Positions 1 through 8,458 of a DNA stretch of 24,001 bases are shown here, in pieces (the stretch's first letter is position 1; each line of letters opens with the position of its first letter). Position numbers and translations under genes: made by a program. Location of the stretch: the NCBI GenBank assembly GCA_030916665.1, contig JAUPWC010000237.1, forward strand, positions 1 to 24,001. Direction: 5' to 3'. Under the pieces are notes generated by a model that was not told the origin of the DNA, did not search any database, and saw only the letters and a list, made by a program, of their open reading frames with translations. Source of the stretch: Verrucomicrobiota bacterium (lineage in GTDB: Bacteria > Verrucomicrobiota > Verrucomicrobiia > Opitutales > Opitutaceae).

Positions 1-1
1 C

Positions 2-706
2 GTGAAGCTCGAAGGCTGGCTCGCCTACGACGACGAGAAGGTGAAACCCGGCGCGAAGGCCGCCGGCGTGCTGGTGATCCCCGAGTGGTGGGGCCTGACC
101 GAGTATCCCAAGGGCCGGGCGGAACAGCTCGCGAAGATGGGCTACGTGGCCTTTGCCGCCGACATGTATGGTGCGGGCGTCGTGACCGACGACCCGAAGC
201 GGGCCGGCGAGTTGGCCGGCCAGTTCTACGGCAAGCCGCTCATGGCCGAGCGCGCGCGGGCCGGACTCGACCAGCTGGTTGCCACCGGATTGGTAGATGG
301 TGCGCGCGTGGCGGCCATCGGTTACTGTTTCGGCGGCTCGACCGTGCAGGCGCTGGCCTACACCGGCGCACCGCTGGCGGGTGTGGTGAGTTTCCACGGC
401 GGGCTGATTCCCGTGCCGGCGGATGCCGCGACGAAGACCAAGGCCAAGATCCTCGTGTGCCACGGCGCGGCCGACGGATTCATTTCGGCGGAGGAGCTGG
501 CGGGTTTCACCAAGGCGATGAACGACGGCAAATTCGACTACCAGTTCATCAGCTACGCGGGCGCCGTCCATGCCTTCACGAACCCCAAGGCAGACGAAAT
601 CGCCAAGCTGCGCAGCCTGCCCATCGCCTATCACCCCGCGGCCGACAAGCGCTCGTGGGGCCACATGAAGCAGTTCTTCAAGGAAGTGCTGGGGGAGTCC
701 AAGTGA
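2..706 (+). CDS. Dienelactone hydrolase family protein (probably 5'-truncated by window edge)
   Basis: This is an alpha/beta hydrolase of the dienelactone hydrolase (DLH) family, predicted cytoplasmic. Family members hydrolyse lactones or small esters; the substrate here is unknown. Counting from the GTG at position 2, the nucleophile motif GYCFGG has Cys109, the acid is Asp158 in HGAADGF, and the base is His190 in AVHAF, so the Cys-Asp-His triad is complete. Residues near WLAYDDEKV and PEWWGL match the N-terminal part of the family. Family members usually carry a further 10 or so residues before this point, so the true start probably lies upstream of the window and the GTG is only the first in-frame start visible. 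The stop overlaps the next gene's GTG by four bases, implying coupled translation. The family call is firm; the substrate is not. Confidence 0.88.
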   Translation: MKLEGWLAYDDEKVKPGAKAAGVLVIPEWWGLTEYPKGRAEQLAKMGYVAFAADMYGAGVVTDDPKRAGELAGQFYGKPLMAERARAGLDQLVATGLVDGARVAAIGYCFGGSTVQALAYTGAPLAGVVSFHGGLIPVPADAATKTKAKILVCHGAADGFISAEELAGFTKAMNDGKFDYQFISYAGAVHAFTNPKADEIAKLRSLPIAYHPAADKRSWGHMKQFFKEVLGESK

Positions 707-1065
707 GCCGGTTGACCCTCTACGCCCACCCGAAGTGCACCACCTGCGAGGCAGCCCGCGCGTGGCTGACCAAGCAGGGCGTCGGCTTTGTCGAGAAAGA
801 CATCCGCACCACGCCGCCGACGGTGGCGGAGCTGCGGACTATGCTCAAGGCGCACGACGGCAAGCTGAGCCGCGTCAGCAACACCTCGGGCATCGAATAC
901 CGCGCGCAGGGTCTGGCCGCCAAACTGCCGGCCTTGTCGGAGGAGGACGCGCTGGGCCTGCTCGCGAGCAACGGCATGTTCGTGAAGCGGCCTTTCCTGA
1001 TCGGCCCCAAGGTGGCGCTCGCCGGCTTCAAGGAGCCGGTCTGGGCGGCGCTGCTCAAAAAATGA
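703..1065 (+). CDS. ArsC/Spx-like thioredoxin-fold protein
   Basis: A 120-residue protein of the ArsC (glutaredoxin-dependent arsenate reductase)/Spx/YffB family. The N-terminal beta strand LTLYAHPKC leads into a CTTC motif (Cys12, Cys15). The C-terminal part contains LLASNGMFVKRPFLIG, matching the family's conserved KRP segment. A CxxC pair is more typical of Spx-like and uncharacterised members than of classical plasmid ArsC, so true arsenate reduction is not assured; a general thiol-redox role is equally possible. The start is the GTG at 703, which overlaps the stop of the DLH gene and has GGGGGAG six bases upstream. The stop (1063-1065) overlaps the next ATG in an ATGA arrangement. No arsenic-resistance genes are visible nearby. 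Confidence 0.87.
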   Translation: MSRLTLYAHPKCTTCEAARAWLTKQGVGFVEKDIRTTPPTVAELRTMLKAHDGKLSRVSNTSGIEYRAQGLAAKLPALSEEDALGLLASNGMFVKRPFLIGPKVALAGFKEPVWAALLKK

Positions 1066-1604
1066 GCGCGGTCACAGGCAACCGGATCGAGGTGCGGCTG
1101 CGCGAACTCGTGCAGCTGTTCAACCTGATGGATCCGTCTCCTTTCATCGACCGCGATTTGGATGCCGACGCCGAGGAGTTTATCGTCGGCTGGGCACGCG
1201 AGCTGCCGCATCAGGGCGAACTGGAACTCGTTGTCCATCTCGCCACCACGCCGCAACCCGACCGGGCCGACGGCACGGAGCAGGCCGTGCGGCACTATTT
1301 TGCCAGCCGGGCGGAGGTGAAACGCCGGGAGCTGCGCCAATTGTTGCGCCGCGGTCGGGCGAGCCTGCTGATCGGCATGCTCTTTCTGGGCGTCTGCTTC
1401 GGGCTGGGCGAGGCTGCCTTGCACCTGCTGCCGGCTGGCTGGAACAGCTTTGTCGAGCTGGGATTGCAGATCGTGGGCTGGGTGGCGATGTGGCGGCCGC
1501 TGGAGATCTACCTCTACGACTGGTGGCCGGTCCGGGCCGACCTGCGGCTGCTGGAAAGGCTCGCCCGCATGCGGGTGAGGCTGAACCTTCCGTCGACGGG
1601 CTGA
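1062..1604 (+). CDS. Conserved hypothetical protein with two membrane segments
   Basis: A 180-residue protein that I do not recognise by name. Residues 1-95 are soluble and charged. There are two predicted membrane helices at about 101-121 (SLLIGMLFLGVCFGLGEAAL) and 130-151. The second ends in the pattern AMWRPLEIYLYDWWP, followed by a basic, leucine-rich tail. This W-R-P-x-E-I-x-L-Y-x-W-W-P ending resembles a widespread uncharacterised membrane family, from memory only. The ATG overlaps the stop of the ArsC-like gene (ATGA), so it is very likely the third gene of one translationally coupled unit. The function is unknown. The link to the two upstream soluble enzymes is positional only. Confidence 0.8.
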   Translation: MSAVTGNRIEVRLRELVQLFNLMDPSPFIDRDLDADAEEFIVGWARELPHQGELELVVHLATTPQPDRADGTEQAVRHYFASRAEVKRRELRQLLRRGRASLLIGMLFLGVCFGLGEAALHLLPAGWNSFVELGLQIVGWVAMWRPLEIYLYDWWPVRADLRLLERLARMRVRLNLPSTG

Positions 1605-1653
1605 TTTTTCTGTAACTTTGGACCGACTTCGGGGTTTTCAGGAACACATCCCC

Positions 1654-2595
1654 ATGAAAATCCTTTTCCCGCTGTTTGCCATCGGCGCCCTTCTGCTGGG
1701 CACCAACATTGCCGAGGCCAAGATCACCCGTGTCGTCGAGAAGACTTTCGCCGTCCAGCCGGGCGGCAACCTCAAGGCCTCCACCCAGGGAGGCGACATC
1801 ACGATCCGCACCGCCGACACCCCGCAGGTGCATGTGCAGGTCAAACAGGTCGTCCGCGCCTCCAGCGAGCAGGAGGCCGACGAGATTTTGGAAAAACTCA
1901 CGCTCACGCTCGAACAGACGGGCAACGACGTGACGGCCGAGGCGAAATACGAGAAGCGCGGCCCGGGCACCTGGTTCGGCAACTGGCCGCCGGTCAGCGT
2001 GTCCTTCGTCATCACCGTGCCCACGTCCTACAATCTCAACCTCGGGACTTCGGGCGGCGACATCGGGGTTGCGAGCCTGAAGGGCAACGTCCGCGCCCGC
2101 ACCAGCGGCGGCGACCTGGAGTTCGCCCGCATCGACGGCGACATCGACGCCGGCACCTCGGGCGGCGACATCACCCTCCTCGAAGGCACGGCCCGCGCCC
2201 GGCTCACGACCAGCGGGGGCGACATCAGCGTGGATCGTGCCGGCGGCCTCACCGAGGTCTCCACTTCCGGCGGCGACATTGAGCTAAAGTCGGTGGCGCA
2301 ACTCGTCAGCGCCTCCACCTCCGGCGGCGATGTCCATGCGGTCATCACGGGTCCGATCGCGCAGGATGCGTTGCTCAGCACCTCCGGTGGTCAGGTGAGG
2401 GTTGAGATCGCCAAGGACACGGGCTTCCATCTCGATGCCAGCACCTCGGGTGGTGACGTTCGCGCCGACGGTATCACGATCACCATCGAGAAGGGTGGCA
2501 GCGGCAAGAGCCGGCTGATGGGTGCCGTCAACGGCGGCGGCCCCCGCCTCAAGCTCCGCTCCTCCGGCGGCGACATCAAGGTGACCAGCCGCTGA
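1654..2595 (+). CDS. Secreted DUF4097-type repeat protein
   Basis: A 313-residue protein starting at the ATG at 1654, preceded by AGGAA about nine bases upstream and followed by a clear signal peptide (hydrophobic residues 3-19, likely cleavage after AEA near residue 23). The mature part is a DUF4097-type ladder built on the motif TSGGD[I/V/L]. An early variant (TQGGD) is at 43-47. Six copies have their Ser at residues 133, 151, 169, 187, 205 and 223, exactly 18 residues apart, then more at 244 (SGGQ), 265 and 304. Such ladders are expected to fold as a beta-helix or beta-roll. The family is annotated as putative adhesin, with no settled biochemical role. It is probably periplasmic or surface-exposed, and no anchor is visible. 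A strong hairpin terminator follows at 2630-2651. Confidence 0.88.
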   Translation: MKILFPLFAIGALLLGTNIAEAKITRVVEKTFAVQPGGNLKASTQGGDITIRTADTPQVHVQVKQVVRASSEQEADEILEKLTLTLEQTGNDVTAEAKYEKRGPGTWFGNWPPVSVSFVITVPTSYNLNLGTSGGDIGVASLKGNVRARTSGGDLEFARIDGDIDAGTSGGDITLLEGTARARLTTSGGDISVDRAGGLTEVSTSGGDIELKSVAQLVSASTSGGDVHAVITGPIAQDALLSTSGGQVRVEIAKDTGFHLDASTSGGDVRADGITITIEKGGSGKSRLMGAVNGGGPRLKLRSSGGDIKVTSR

Positions 2596-2629
2596 GCGAG
2601 AAAGAATTTGTCAGTGTGTGTGTGCAGAA

Positions 2630-2651
2630 AGCCGGCGCGAAAGCGCTGGCT
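2630..2651 (+). terminator. Intrinsic terminator after the DUF4097 gene
   Basis: A nine-base-pair stem (2630-2638 with 2643-2651, one G-T pair) is closed by a GAAA tetraloop and followed by the T-rich run TCTCTGTTTTC. It lies 35 bases past the stop of the DUF4097 gene and just before the preferred TatD start. A translation start further upstream, at 2616, would place this hairpin inside the TatD coding sequence, so the hairpin also argues for the later start at 2682. Confidence 0.75.
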
Positions 2652-2681
2652 TCTCTGTTTTCGGACCGTTCAATCCGCCGC

Positions 2682-3479
2682 ATGGGCCTGATCGACACCC
2701 ACACGCACCTCGACTCCTTTGCCCGGCGCGGCGAACTGCCGGGCATCCTGCGCCGTTCGGCCGAAGCCGGACTCGAAACGATGATCACCATCGGAACCGA
2801 CACCGATGATTGGACGCTTTATCAGGACCTGGCCCGTGCGCATGGTCAATGGGTTCGCTACTCAGTCGGCTTGCATCCGTGCAGCGTGGGCGCGGATTGG
2901 GCCGACCGGGTGGCGCAGTTGGAAGGGTTCTGGGGTGGGGAGGTCAAGCCGGTGGCACTGGGTGAGACGGGATTGGACCGTTTTCATCTGCCCAAGGACA
3001 ATCCGGCCGAGGCGGAGAAAATTCTGGGGTGGCAGAAGGCGGCTTTCGCCGTGCAGCTGGACTTGGCGAAGCGGCTGGGGTGTCCGCTCGTGGTGCATTC
3101 GCGTGGAGCGTTCCGCGAGTGCGTGGAGATGATCGATGCCAGCGAGCTGCCCTGGACGCGGGTCGTGTTTCACTGCTTCGCGGAAGGACCGGCCGAGATG
3201 GCCGAGCTGACGAAGCGCGGCGGCTACGGGTCGTTCACGGGCATCATCACCTACAAGACCGCCGATGCGGTCCGCGCGGCGGCGCTGGCCCAAGGACTGG
3301 ACCGGCTGATGATCGAGACCGACGCGCCCTACCTGACGCCGATGCCGCATCGTGGAAAACCCAACGAGCCCGCCTACCTGCGGCACACGGCGGACTTTTG
3401 CGCGGAGCTTTTTGGCGTGAGCCGGGAGCGGTTTGCCGAGATCACGACGGCGAACGCGAATCGGTTCTTCGGAATATAG
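2682..3479 (+). CDS. TatD family metal-dependent hydrolase (putative DNase)
   Basis: A 265-residue cytoplasmic TIM-barrel metallohydrolase of the TatD family, whose studied members are 3'-5' exonucleases or DNases acting in DNA quality control. The metal ligands are all visible: H7 and H9 in DTHTHLD, E95 in GETGLDRF, H139 in VVHSRG, H164 in VFHCF and D214 in ETDAPYL. The length is normal (about 260). The start was set at the ATG at 2682 because the family begins just before DTHTHLD and because an intrinsic terminator ends at 2651. An in-frame GTG at 2616 would add 22 unrelated residues. No good Shine-Dalgarno sequence precedes it. The gene is convergent with HPr, and the gap is filled by a nested repeat element. 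Confidence 0.93.
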   Translation: MGLIDTHTHLDSFARRGELPGILRRSAEAGLETMITIGTDTDDWTLYQDLARAHGQWVRYSVGLHPCSVGADWADRVAQLEGFWGGEVKPVALGETGLDRFHLPKDNPAEAEKILGWQKAAFAVQLDLAKRLGCPLVVHSRGAFRECVEMIDASELPWTRVVFHCFAEGPAEMAELTKRGGYGSFTGIITYKTADAVRAAALAQGLDRLMIETDAPYLTPMPHRGKPNEPAYLRHTADFCAELFGVSRERFAEITTANANRFFGI

Positions 3480-3485
3480 GATGGG

Positions 3486-3583
3486 CACCACGAAATACGT
3501 GAAACACACGAAAATCAGAAAATAAGAAAGGCCGGTGTTTAGACCGGCCTGAACCTTTCGTGTATTTGGTGTGTTTCGTGGTG
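3486..3583. repeat. Nested inverted-repeat element between convergent genes
   Basis: Two 28-base arms (3486-3513 and 3556-3583) are imperfect inverted complements, identical at 23 of 28 positions. Each arm contains repeats of the unit CACGAAA or its complement. Between them sits the hairpin 3529-3550. The element fills nearly all of the TatD-HPr intergenic space. A related but degenerate hairpin-plus-tail occurs at 7121-7175. It may be a small dispersed repeat or MITE-like sequence that provides a terminator; no transposase or target duplication is seen. Confidence 0.7.
3529..3550 (-). terminator. Hairpin terminator, best read for HPr
   Basis: An eight-base-pair GC-rich stem (AGGCCGGT at 3529-3536 with its complement at 3543-3550) has a six-base loop. 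Read on the minus strand it is followed by a T-rich stretch (TTCTTATTTTC), so it can terminate ptsH. On the plus strand only CTTTC follows at a distance, so termination of the TatD gene would be weaker. Confidence 0.65.
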
Positions 3584-3589
3584 ACCGTC

Positions 3590-3886
3590 TCAGGCCTCGT
3601 CGAACTTCTTGGCGAAGAGCGCGTCGAGCTCGGTCAGCATCTGCTCCGCATCGGGGCCGGTGGCGACGAACTTGACCTTCGAGCCCCGGGCGGCCGCCAG
3701 CATCATCAGGCCCATGATGCTTTTGCCGTTCACCTGTTCGTCATCCTTTTCCACATGGACCTCGGCTTTGAACTTGTTGGTGACCCGGACAATCATCGCC
3801 GCCGGACGGGCATGGATGCCCATCTTGTTCTGCACGAGGAGCTCCTTCGTGAGGGTGTTGGCGGCGGGTGTGGCGTTCTTTTCCAT
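3590..3886 (-). CDS. ptsH: HPr family phosphocarrier protein
   Basis: A 98-residue HPr. The phospho-accepting histidine is His25 in GIHARPAA. The regulatory serine of HPr kinase/phosphorylase systems is present as Ser56 in NGKSIMGLMML, so both the PEP-dependent and the HprK-dependent site are intact. The protein carries about ten extra N-terminal residues compared with the usual 85-88. HPr relays phosphate from enzyme I to EIIA proteins, or acts in regulation where sugar permeases are missing. No ptsI, hprK or EII gene is present in the window, so its partners are unknown. The gene diverges from kdsB across about 80 bases, and its 3' end abuts the repeat element with a minus-strand terminator. 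The symbol follows the family; the transport role is not proven. Confidence 0.93.
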   Translation of the reverse strand: MEKNATPAANTLTKELLVQNKMGIHARPAAMIVRVTNKFKAEVHVEKDDEQVNGKSIMGLMMLAAARGSKVKFVATGPDAEQMLTELDALFAKKFDEA

Positions 3887-3966
3887 TGCGGAAGGGTAAA
3901 GTGGTCGGATTAAAGGTTAACGCAAAATCCGGTCGAGCCCCGACTGGCAATCCCAAAGACCCCCGC

Positions 3967-4710
3967 ATGCCCGCCTTCGCCATCATCGTGCCGTGCCGAT
4001 TGGAGTCCACGCGCTTCCCGCGCAAGCTGTTGCATCCGATTAAAGGGAAACCGCTTGTGCTTTGGGTCGCGGAGCGAATCACGGCGCAGGCCCCCGATTT
4101 TCCGCTGTGGTTTGCGGTGGATCATGAGTTGCTGGCCGAATGCATCGAGGGCGCGGGATTCCGGGCGATTATGACCGATGCCAGCCACCAAAGCGGCACG
4201 GACCGGCTGGCAGAAGCCAACCGCACTGTCCGTGCCAGCTACGTGTTGAATGTGCAGGCCGACGAGCCGCTGGTGACCGGGGCCCAGCTGCAGGCGCTGG
4301 CCAAGTTGATTCAGGGCGACTGCCCGATGGCGACGCTCTGCACGCCGTTCAAGCGGGTGGTGGATTTTTACAACACCAACCAGGTGAAGGTGGTCATGAC
4401 CTCAACCGGTCGGGCGTTGTATTTCTCGCGCTCGCGGATGCCCTATTCACGCGATCTCGGGCTGACGATCGAAGATAGCTGGGTGGCGGCCAATCCCTGC
4501 TTCAAGCACCTCGGTCTCTACGCCTACAAGGCGGACTTTCTGGAGCAGTTCGTGCGCATGGCGCCCGGCAAACTGGAACAGATCGAGAAGCTGGAACAGC
4601 TCCGGGTGCTCGAGAACGGTTACCCGATCGCCATCGACGTCACCGAGGACCCGACCATCGGCGTGGACACGCCGGAGGATGCGAAGAAGTTCGCGGCGCT
4701 GCTGGGGTAG
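3967..4710 (+). CDS. kdsB: 3-deoxy-manno-octulosonate cytidylyltransferase (CMP-Kdo synthetase)
   Basis: A 247-residue cytoplasmic nucleotidyltransferase that activates Kdo with CTP to CMP-Kdo for the lipopolysaccharide inner core. Family motifs run in order: VPCRLESTRFPRKLL (CTP loop, residues 7-21), HQSGTDRLAEA, NVQADEPLV, YFSRSRMPYSRD, HLGLYAYKADFL, LEQIEKLEQLRVLENGYPI and the terminal GVDTPEDAKKF. The length matches known KdsB (about 248). The start is the ATG at 3967, directly before the conserved first strand; upstream in-frame sequence does not resemble the family. No Shine-Dalgarno sequence is evident. A small hairpin (3929-3947, seven pairs, loop AGCCC) lies in the 5' leader. The usual companion genes (kdsA, kpsF/kdsD, lpxK) are not in the window. 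Its presence implies a Gram-negative envelope with Kdo-containing LPS. Confidence 0.95.
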   Translation: MPAFAIIVPCRLESTRFPRKLLHPIKGKPLVLWVAERITAQAPDFPLWFAVDHELLAECIEGAGFRAIMTDASHQSGTDRLAEANRTVRASYVLNVQADEPLVTGAQLQALAKLIQGDCPMATLCTPFKRVVDFYNTNQVKVVMTSTGRALYFSRSRMPYSRDLGLTIEDSWVAANPCFKHLGLYAYKADFLEQFVRMAPGKLEQIEKLEQLRVLENGYPIAIDVTEDPTIGVDTPEDAKKFAALLG

Positions 4711-4794
4711 GCTTGGCCGGATGCAAGGTGCCCGTTCGCGGGCCATCTGGCGTATCAGTCCCCCGCCTACAGACGCGAGATGAGGCCCGGCTCC

Positions 4795-5001
4795 TTAGCA
4801 GATGCCATCGGTCGCATCGTGCAAGGTCTCGACGAACGCCTGCGTGACATCGGTGGGAGACGACAATCTTGTGGTCGCCGAACTCAAGCACCACGGATTT
4901 TTTCGGATCCGTCACATAAGCGCGGTAGTTACCGATCACGGTGTTGCGATAGGGACCGATGAAGCAGAAAACCCTCCGTTGCCGAACATACGGATCGAAC
5001 C
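4795..5001 (-). pseudogene. Frameshifted relic of a bacterial PH-domain protein
   Basis: Three consecutive minus-strand reading frames join into one recognisable C-terminal half of a small bacterial PH-domain (bPH) protein. GSIRMFGNGGF is in one frame (to about 4969). FCFIGPYRNTVIGNYRAY and then VTDPKKSVVLEFGDHKIVV follow in a second frame (about 4969 to 4862). SPTDVTQAFVETLHDATDGI, one Cys codon and a natural TAA at 4795-4797 lie in a third. The first break looks like loss of one T from a T-run; the second is a net one-base displacement near 4858-4864. The pattern FGNGG..F.G.YRN..IGNYRAYVTDPKKSVVLEF is what I recall for this family. No N-terminal half is convincing upstream. Assembly error could mimic the breaks, but two breaks plus a missing N-terminus favour a decayed gene. 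Confidence 0.7.
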
Positions 5002-5052
5002 CAGGTCTGGCGCCGGCCAATGCCACTGAGCGCATGCACAATCTGCTGCAAC

Positions 5053-5079
5053 TCAAGTTGTGCCCGGAAATGCCGATAT
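5053..5079 (+). promoter_or_regulatory. Sigma-28 (FliA)-like promoter of the chemoreceptor gene
   Basis: TCAAGTTG at 5053-5060 and GCCGATAT at 5072-5079, separated by exactly 11 bases, match 13 of 16 positions of the enterobacterial flagellar sigma-28 consensus TAAAGTTT-N11-GCCGATAA. The orientation fits the chemoreceptor gene starting at 5181, giving a leader of about 95 bases. Chemoreceptors are classic late flagellar-class genes, so position, orientation and target all agree. Confidence 0.7.
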
Positions 5080-5180
5080 TTGGTGTGCCCTGCCGCCTGC
5101 GTTGTCGCGGCGGAGGATGCGAATTCATCCTCTCGTTCCGACGATGCGGGCTCGGTGGCAATTAGACCACCATACAAATC

Positions 5181-7100
5181 ATGAATCTTTCCCTGAAGGC
5201 CAAACTGCTGCTGCTGCTCGCCCTGCCCCTGGCCGGTTTGCTGGGTTTCGGATCGCACCGCGCCTGGACCCAGTGGCGTCTCACGCACGAATACGACGTG
5301 ATGGAGCGCAGTGCGGAGTGGCTAAACCGATTGGGCGACCTGGTCCATGAACTCCAATTGGAGCGGGGGCGATCCGCCGGTTTTCTGGGCAGCAAGGGAG
5401 GGAAATTTGGCGCGGAACTCGCAGCCCAGCAAAAGAAAACCGACGCAAAACTCGATGAATTCCATCAGGCTCTGGCGCATGTTGATCCCAAAGCCTACGG
5501 GGCGTTGTTCGATGATCGATTCCGCCCTGCCGTGGCGGCCATTGCCCGGATCCCGGAAATCAGACGTTCGATTGCCTCTGTGACTCTGGAGGGTTCCGCC
5601 TCCATGGCCTATTTCAACCAGACCATCGCGGATTTGCTTGATGCTGGTGCCATCCTCTCGCGCCAATTCGATCAGCAGGCCGTAGCCAACAGCATGGGGG
5701 CTTACGTGAGTTTTCTCGAAGCCAAGGAAAGCAACGGCATAGAGCGCGGCATCCTGTCCGAGGTTTTCTCCGCCGACAAAATCACAGACGCCCAACTGGC
5801 CAGCTACCGTTCGACGGTGGTGGCACAGGACATATACCTTTCTGCCTTTGAAGGCTACGCGAGCGCGGAGCAATTGGCCTACTTCAAGGGCAAGGTCCGG
5901 GGGCCAGATGTGGAGCAGGTGGCCCAAATGCGGCAGATCGCCTTGGACAAGGCGGCCAGCGGTGGGTTTGGCATCGCTGCGGAAACTTGGTTCAAGAGCG
6001 TTACCGCCAAGATCAATCTGATGAAGGAGGTAGAGGACAAGCTTAGCGCGGACTACCTCGCGGTCACCCGCCAGGTCAAAGCTGATGCCCGGCGCGCTTT
6101 CTTCTTCGCGGCCATTTTGTCGGGAGGCGTGGTCTTGCTCACCTTGGGTTTCGGCCTTTGGACAATCCGTTCCATCACGGGACCGATGCAGGCCGCGATC
6201 ATTTCCCTGTCCGGCGGCTCGGAATCCATCGCCTCCGCGTCCGGTCAGATTTCTGCCGCCAGTCAGTCGCTGGCCAGCGGTGCCAGCGAACAGGCCGCCT
6301 CGCTGGAGGAAACCAGCGCTTCGCTCGAGGAGCTGTCCTCCATGACCAAGCGAAACGCTGACAGCTCCCAGCAAGCCAAGACCACTGCTTCGGCCGCGCG
6401 CACCTCCGCCGACGCCGGTGCCACCCAGATGCAGGCCATGCAGGGCGCCATGCAATCGATCAACACGGCCTCCGCGGACATCACCAAGATCCTCAAGACC
6501 ATCGACGAGATCGCCTTCCAGACCAATATCCTGGCCCTCAATGCAGCCGTCGAGGCCGCCCGAGCCGGCGAGCATGGTGCCGGTTTCGCCGTCGTCGCCG
6601 AGGAGGTTCGCGCGCTTGCCCAGCGGTCCGCCAGCGCCGCCAAGGAAACCGCGGTCAAAATCGAGCATGCCGTCGCCCAGAGCCAGCAGGGCGTTCAGAT
6701 CAGTGCCGAGGCCGCCAAGAGCTTCACCGATATCCAGGCCCGCATCCAACAGTTGGAATCCCTCGTCACCGAGATCGCCACCGCGTCGCAGGAGCAGAGC
6801 CAGGGCATCGGCCAGATAACGATCGCCATCTCCCAGATGGACAAGGTCACCCAGGGCAATGCCAGCAACTCCGAGGAGACGGCTGCCGCCGCCGAGGAAT
6901 TGAACGCCCAGGCCCGGTCGCTTAAGGCCATCGTCGGCCATCTCCAGCACCTCATCGGTGGCGTCAGCCGCCCCGATGTGCCAATTGCCACCCCGGGTAA
7001 GGACAGGCAGTTGCTGATCCGCCCGACAGCTCACACGGGCAAGCCCACCTCCGCCCCTGTCGCGGCCATTAGCCACCACGACATTTTCCAGGAAGCCTGA
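5181..7100 (+). CDS. Methyl-accepting chemotaxis protein with NIT-type sensor region
   Basis: A 639-residue transmembrane chemoreceptor. Order: TM1 at about 7-24; a periplasmic, all-helical sensor at about 30-300 containing the NIT-domain hallmark [20 protein letters not shown] (residues 54-73); TM2 at about 306-328; a short HAMP-like linker (IRSITGP); then the cytoplasmic signalling coiled coil with its conserved tip [20 protein letters not shown] (442-461) and [20 protein letters not shown] domains are associated with nitrate/nitrite sensing, but the ligand here is only a guess. Candidate methylation helices include [16 protein letters not shown] and [12 protein letters not shown]. The C-terminal tail (to FQEA) lacks a CheR/CheB-tethering pentapeptide of the NWETF type. 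No Shine-Dalgarno sequence is evident. A sigma-28-like promoter lies upstream. It is an orphan receptor: no che or fli genes are in the window. Confidence 0.93.
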   Translation: MNLSLKAKLLLLLALPLAGLLGFGSHRAWTQWRLTHEYDVMERSAEWLNRLGDLVHELQLERGRSAGFLGSKGGKFGAELAAQQKKTDAKLDEFHQALAHVDPKAYGALFDDRFRPAVAAIARIPEIRRSIASVTLEGSASMAYFNQTIADLLDAGAILSRQFDQQAVANSMGAYVSFLEAKESNGIERGILSEVFSADKITDAQLASYRSTVVAQDIYLSAFEGYASAEQLAYFKGKVRGPDVEQVAQMRQIALDKAASGGFGIAAETWFKSVTAKINLMKEVEDKLSADYLAVTRQVKADARRAFFFAAILSGGVVLLTLGFGLWTIRSITGPMQAAIISLSGGSESIASASGQISAASQSLASGASEQAASLEETSASLEELSSMTKRNADSSQQAKTTASAARTSADAGATQMQAMQGAMQSINTASADITKILKTIDEIAFQTNILALNAAVEAARAGEHGAGFAVVAEEVRALAQRSASAAKETAVKIEHAVAQSQQGVQISAEAAKSFTDIQARIQQLESLVTEIATASQEQSQGIGQITIAISQMDKVTQGNASNSEETAAAAEELNAQARSLKAIVGHLQHLIGGVSRPDVPIATPGKDRQLLIRPTAHTGKPTSAPVAAISHHDIFQEA

Positions 7101-7120
7101 GCCGGGAGCACCAAAGAAAA

Positions 7121-7139
7121 GGCCGGTCGGAGACCGGCC
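7121..7139 (-). terminator. Hairpin terminator, best read for carA
   Basis: A perfect eight-base-pair stem (GGCCGGTC at 7121-7128 with GACCGGCC at 7132-7139) has a three-base loop. On the minus strand it runs into TTTTCTTT, so it can terminate carA, whose stop is about 65 bases away. It also sits 20 bases past the chemoreceptor stop. The stem is almost the same as that at 3529-3550. Confidence 0.68.
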
Positions 7140-7148
7140 CTGCTCAGG

Positions 7149-7175
7149 TTTCGCGTGCTTCCTGTGTTGGCTTCG
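7149..7175. repeat. Degenerate copy of the CACGAAA-type repeat arm
   Basis: This sequence, beginning TTTCGCGTGCTTCC, aligns with the right arm of the element at 3556-3583 over about 20 bases at roughly 16 matches. It lies at the same side of a near-identical hairpin (7121-7139). The left arm is not recognisable here. I take it as an eroded second member of the same repeat family. Confidence 0.45.
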
Positions 7176-7205
7176 CCATCTCCGCAAAGCCTCCGTCGGG
7201 GTGGC

Positions 7206-8378
<1,173 letters not shown>

Positions 8379-8384
8379 TAAAGA

Positions 8385-8406
8385 CGCACGAAAAAGTGTT
8401 CGTGCG
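8385..8406 (-). other. Hairpin immediately upstream of carA
   Basis: An eight-base-pair stem (CGCACGAA at 8385-8392 with TTCGTGCG at 8399-8406) has a six-base loop. On the minus strand it is followed by TCTTTA and then the carA ATG. It could be a weak terminator for the upstream histidine kinase gene (stop at 8459), or a leader structure limiting carA translation. The sequence alone does not decide. Confidence 0.45.
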
Positions 8407-8458
8407 ACCCTGCCAAGCGGTTTCCGAGCAATTCTGTGTCCAGCGACGCAAGCACGCC

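Larger units (their letters stand above)
4711..5180. other. Gene-poor region with pseudogene relic and promoter
   Basis: A stretch of 470 bases without an intact gene. Directly after kdsB there is a short GCCCG-TTCG-CGGGC hairpin (4730-4743) without a T-run, a weak candidate terminator. Positions 4795-5001 hold the minus-strand remains of a bacterial PH-domain gene. Positions 5053-5079 carry a sigma-28-like promoter pointing to the chemoreceptor gene, leaving a leader of roughly 95 bases. I see nothing else supportable here. Confidence 0.6.

Noticed and set aside
703..1065. Naming the ArsC-like gene as a true arsenate reductase
   Set aside because: It has a CxxC motif and no arsenic-resistance neighbours, so the substrate cannot be assigned.
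2616..2681. Longer TatD start at the GTG at 2616
   Set aside because: The added residues are not family-like, and an intrinsic terminator (2630-2651) lies inside this stretch.
5322..7187. A 621-codon minus-strand open frame across the chemoreceptor gene
   Set aside because: It is glycine-rich low-complexity translation opposite a clear chemoreceptor and has no motifs; long antisense frames are expected at this GC content.
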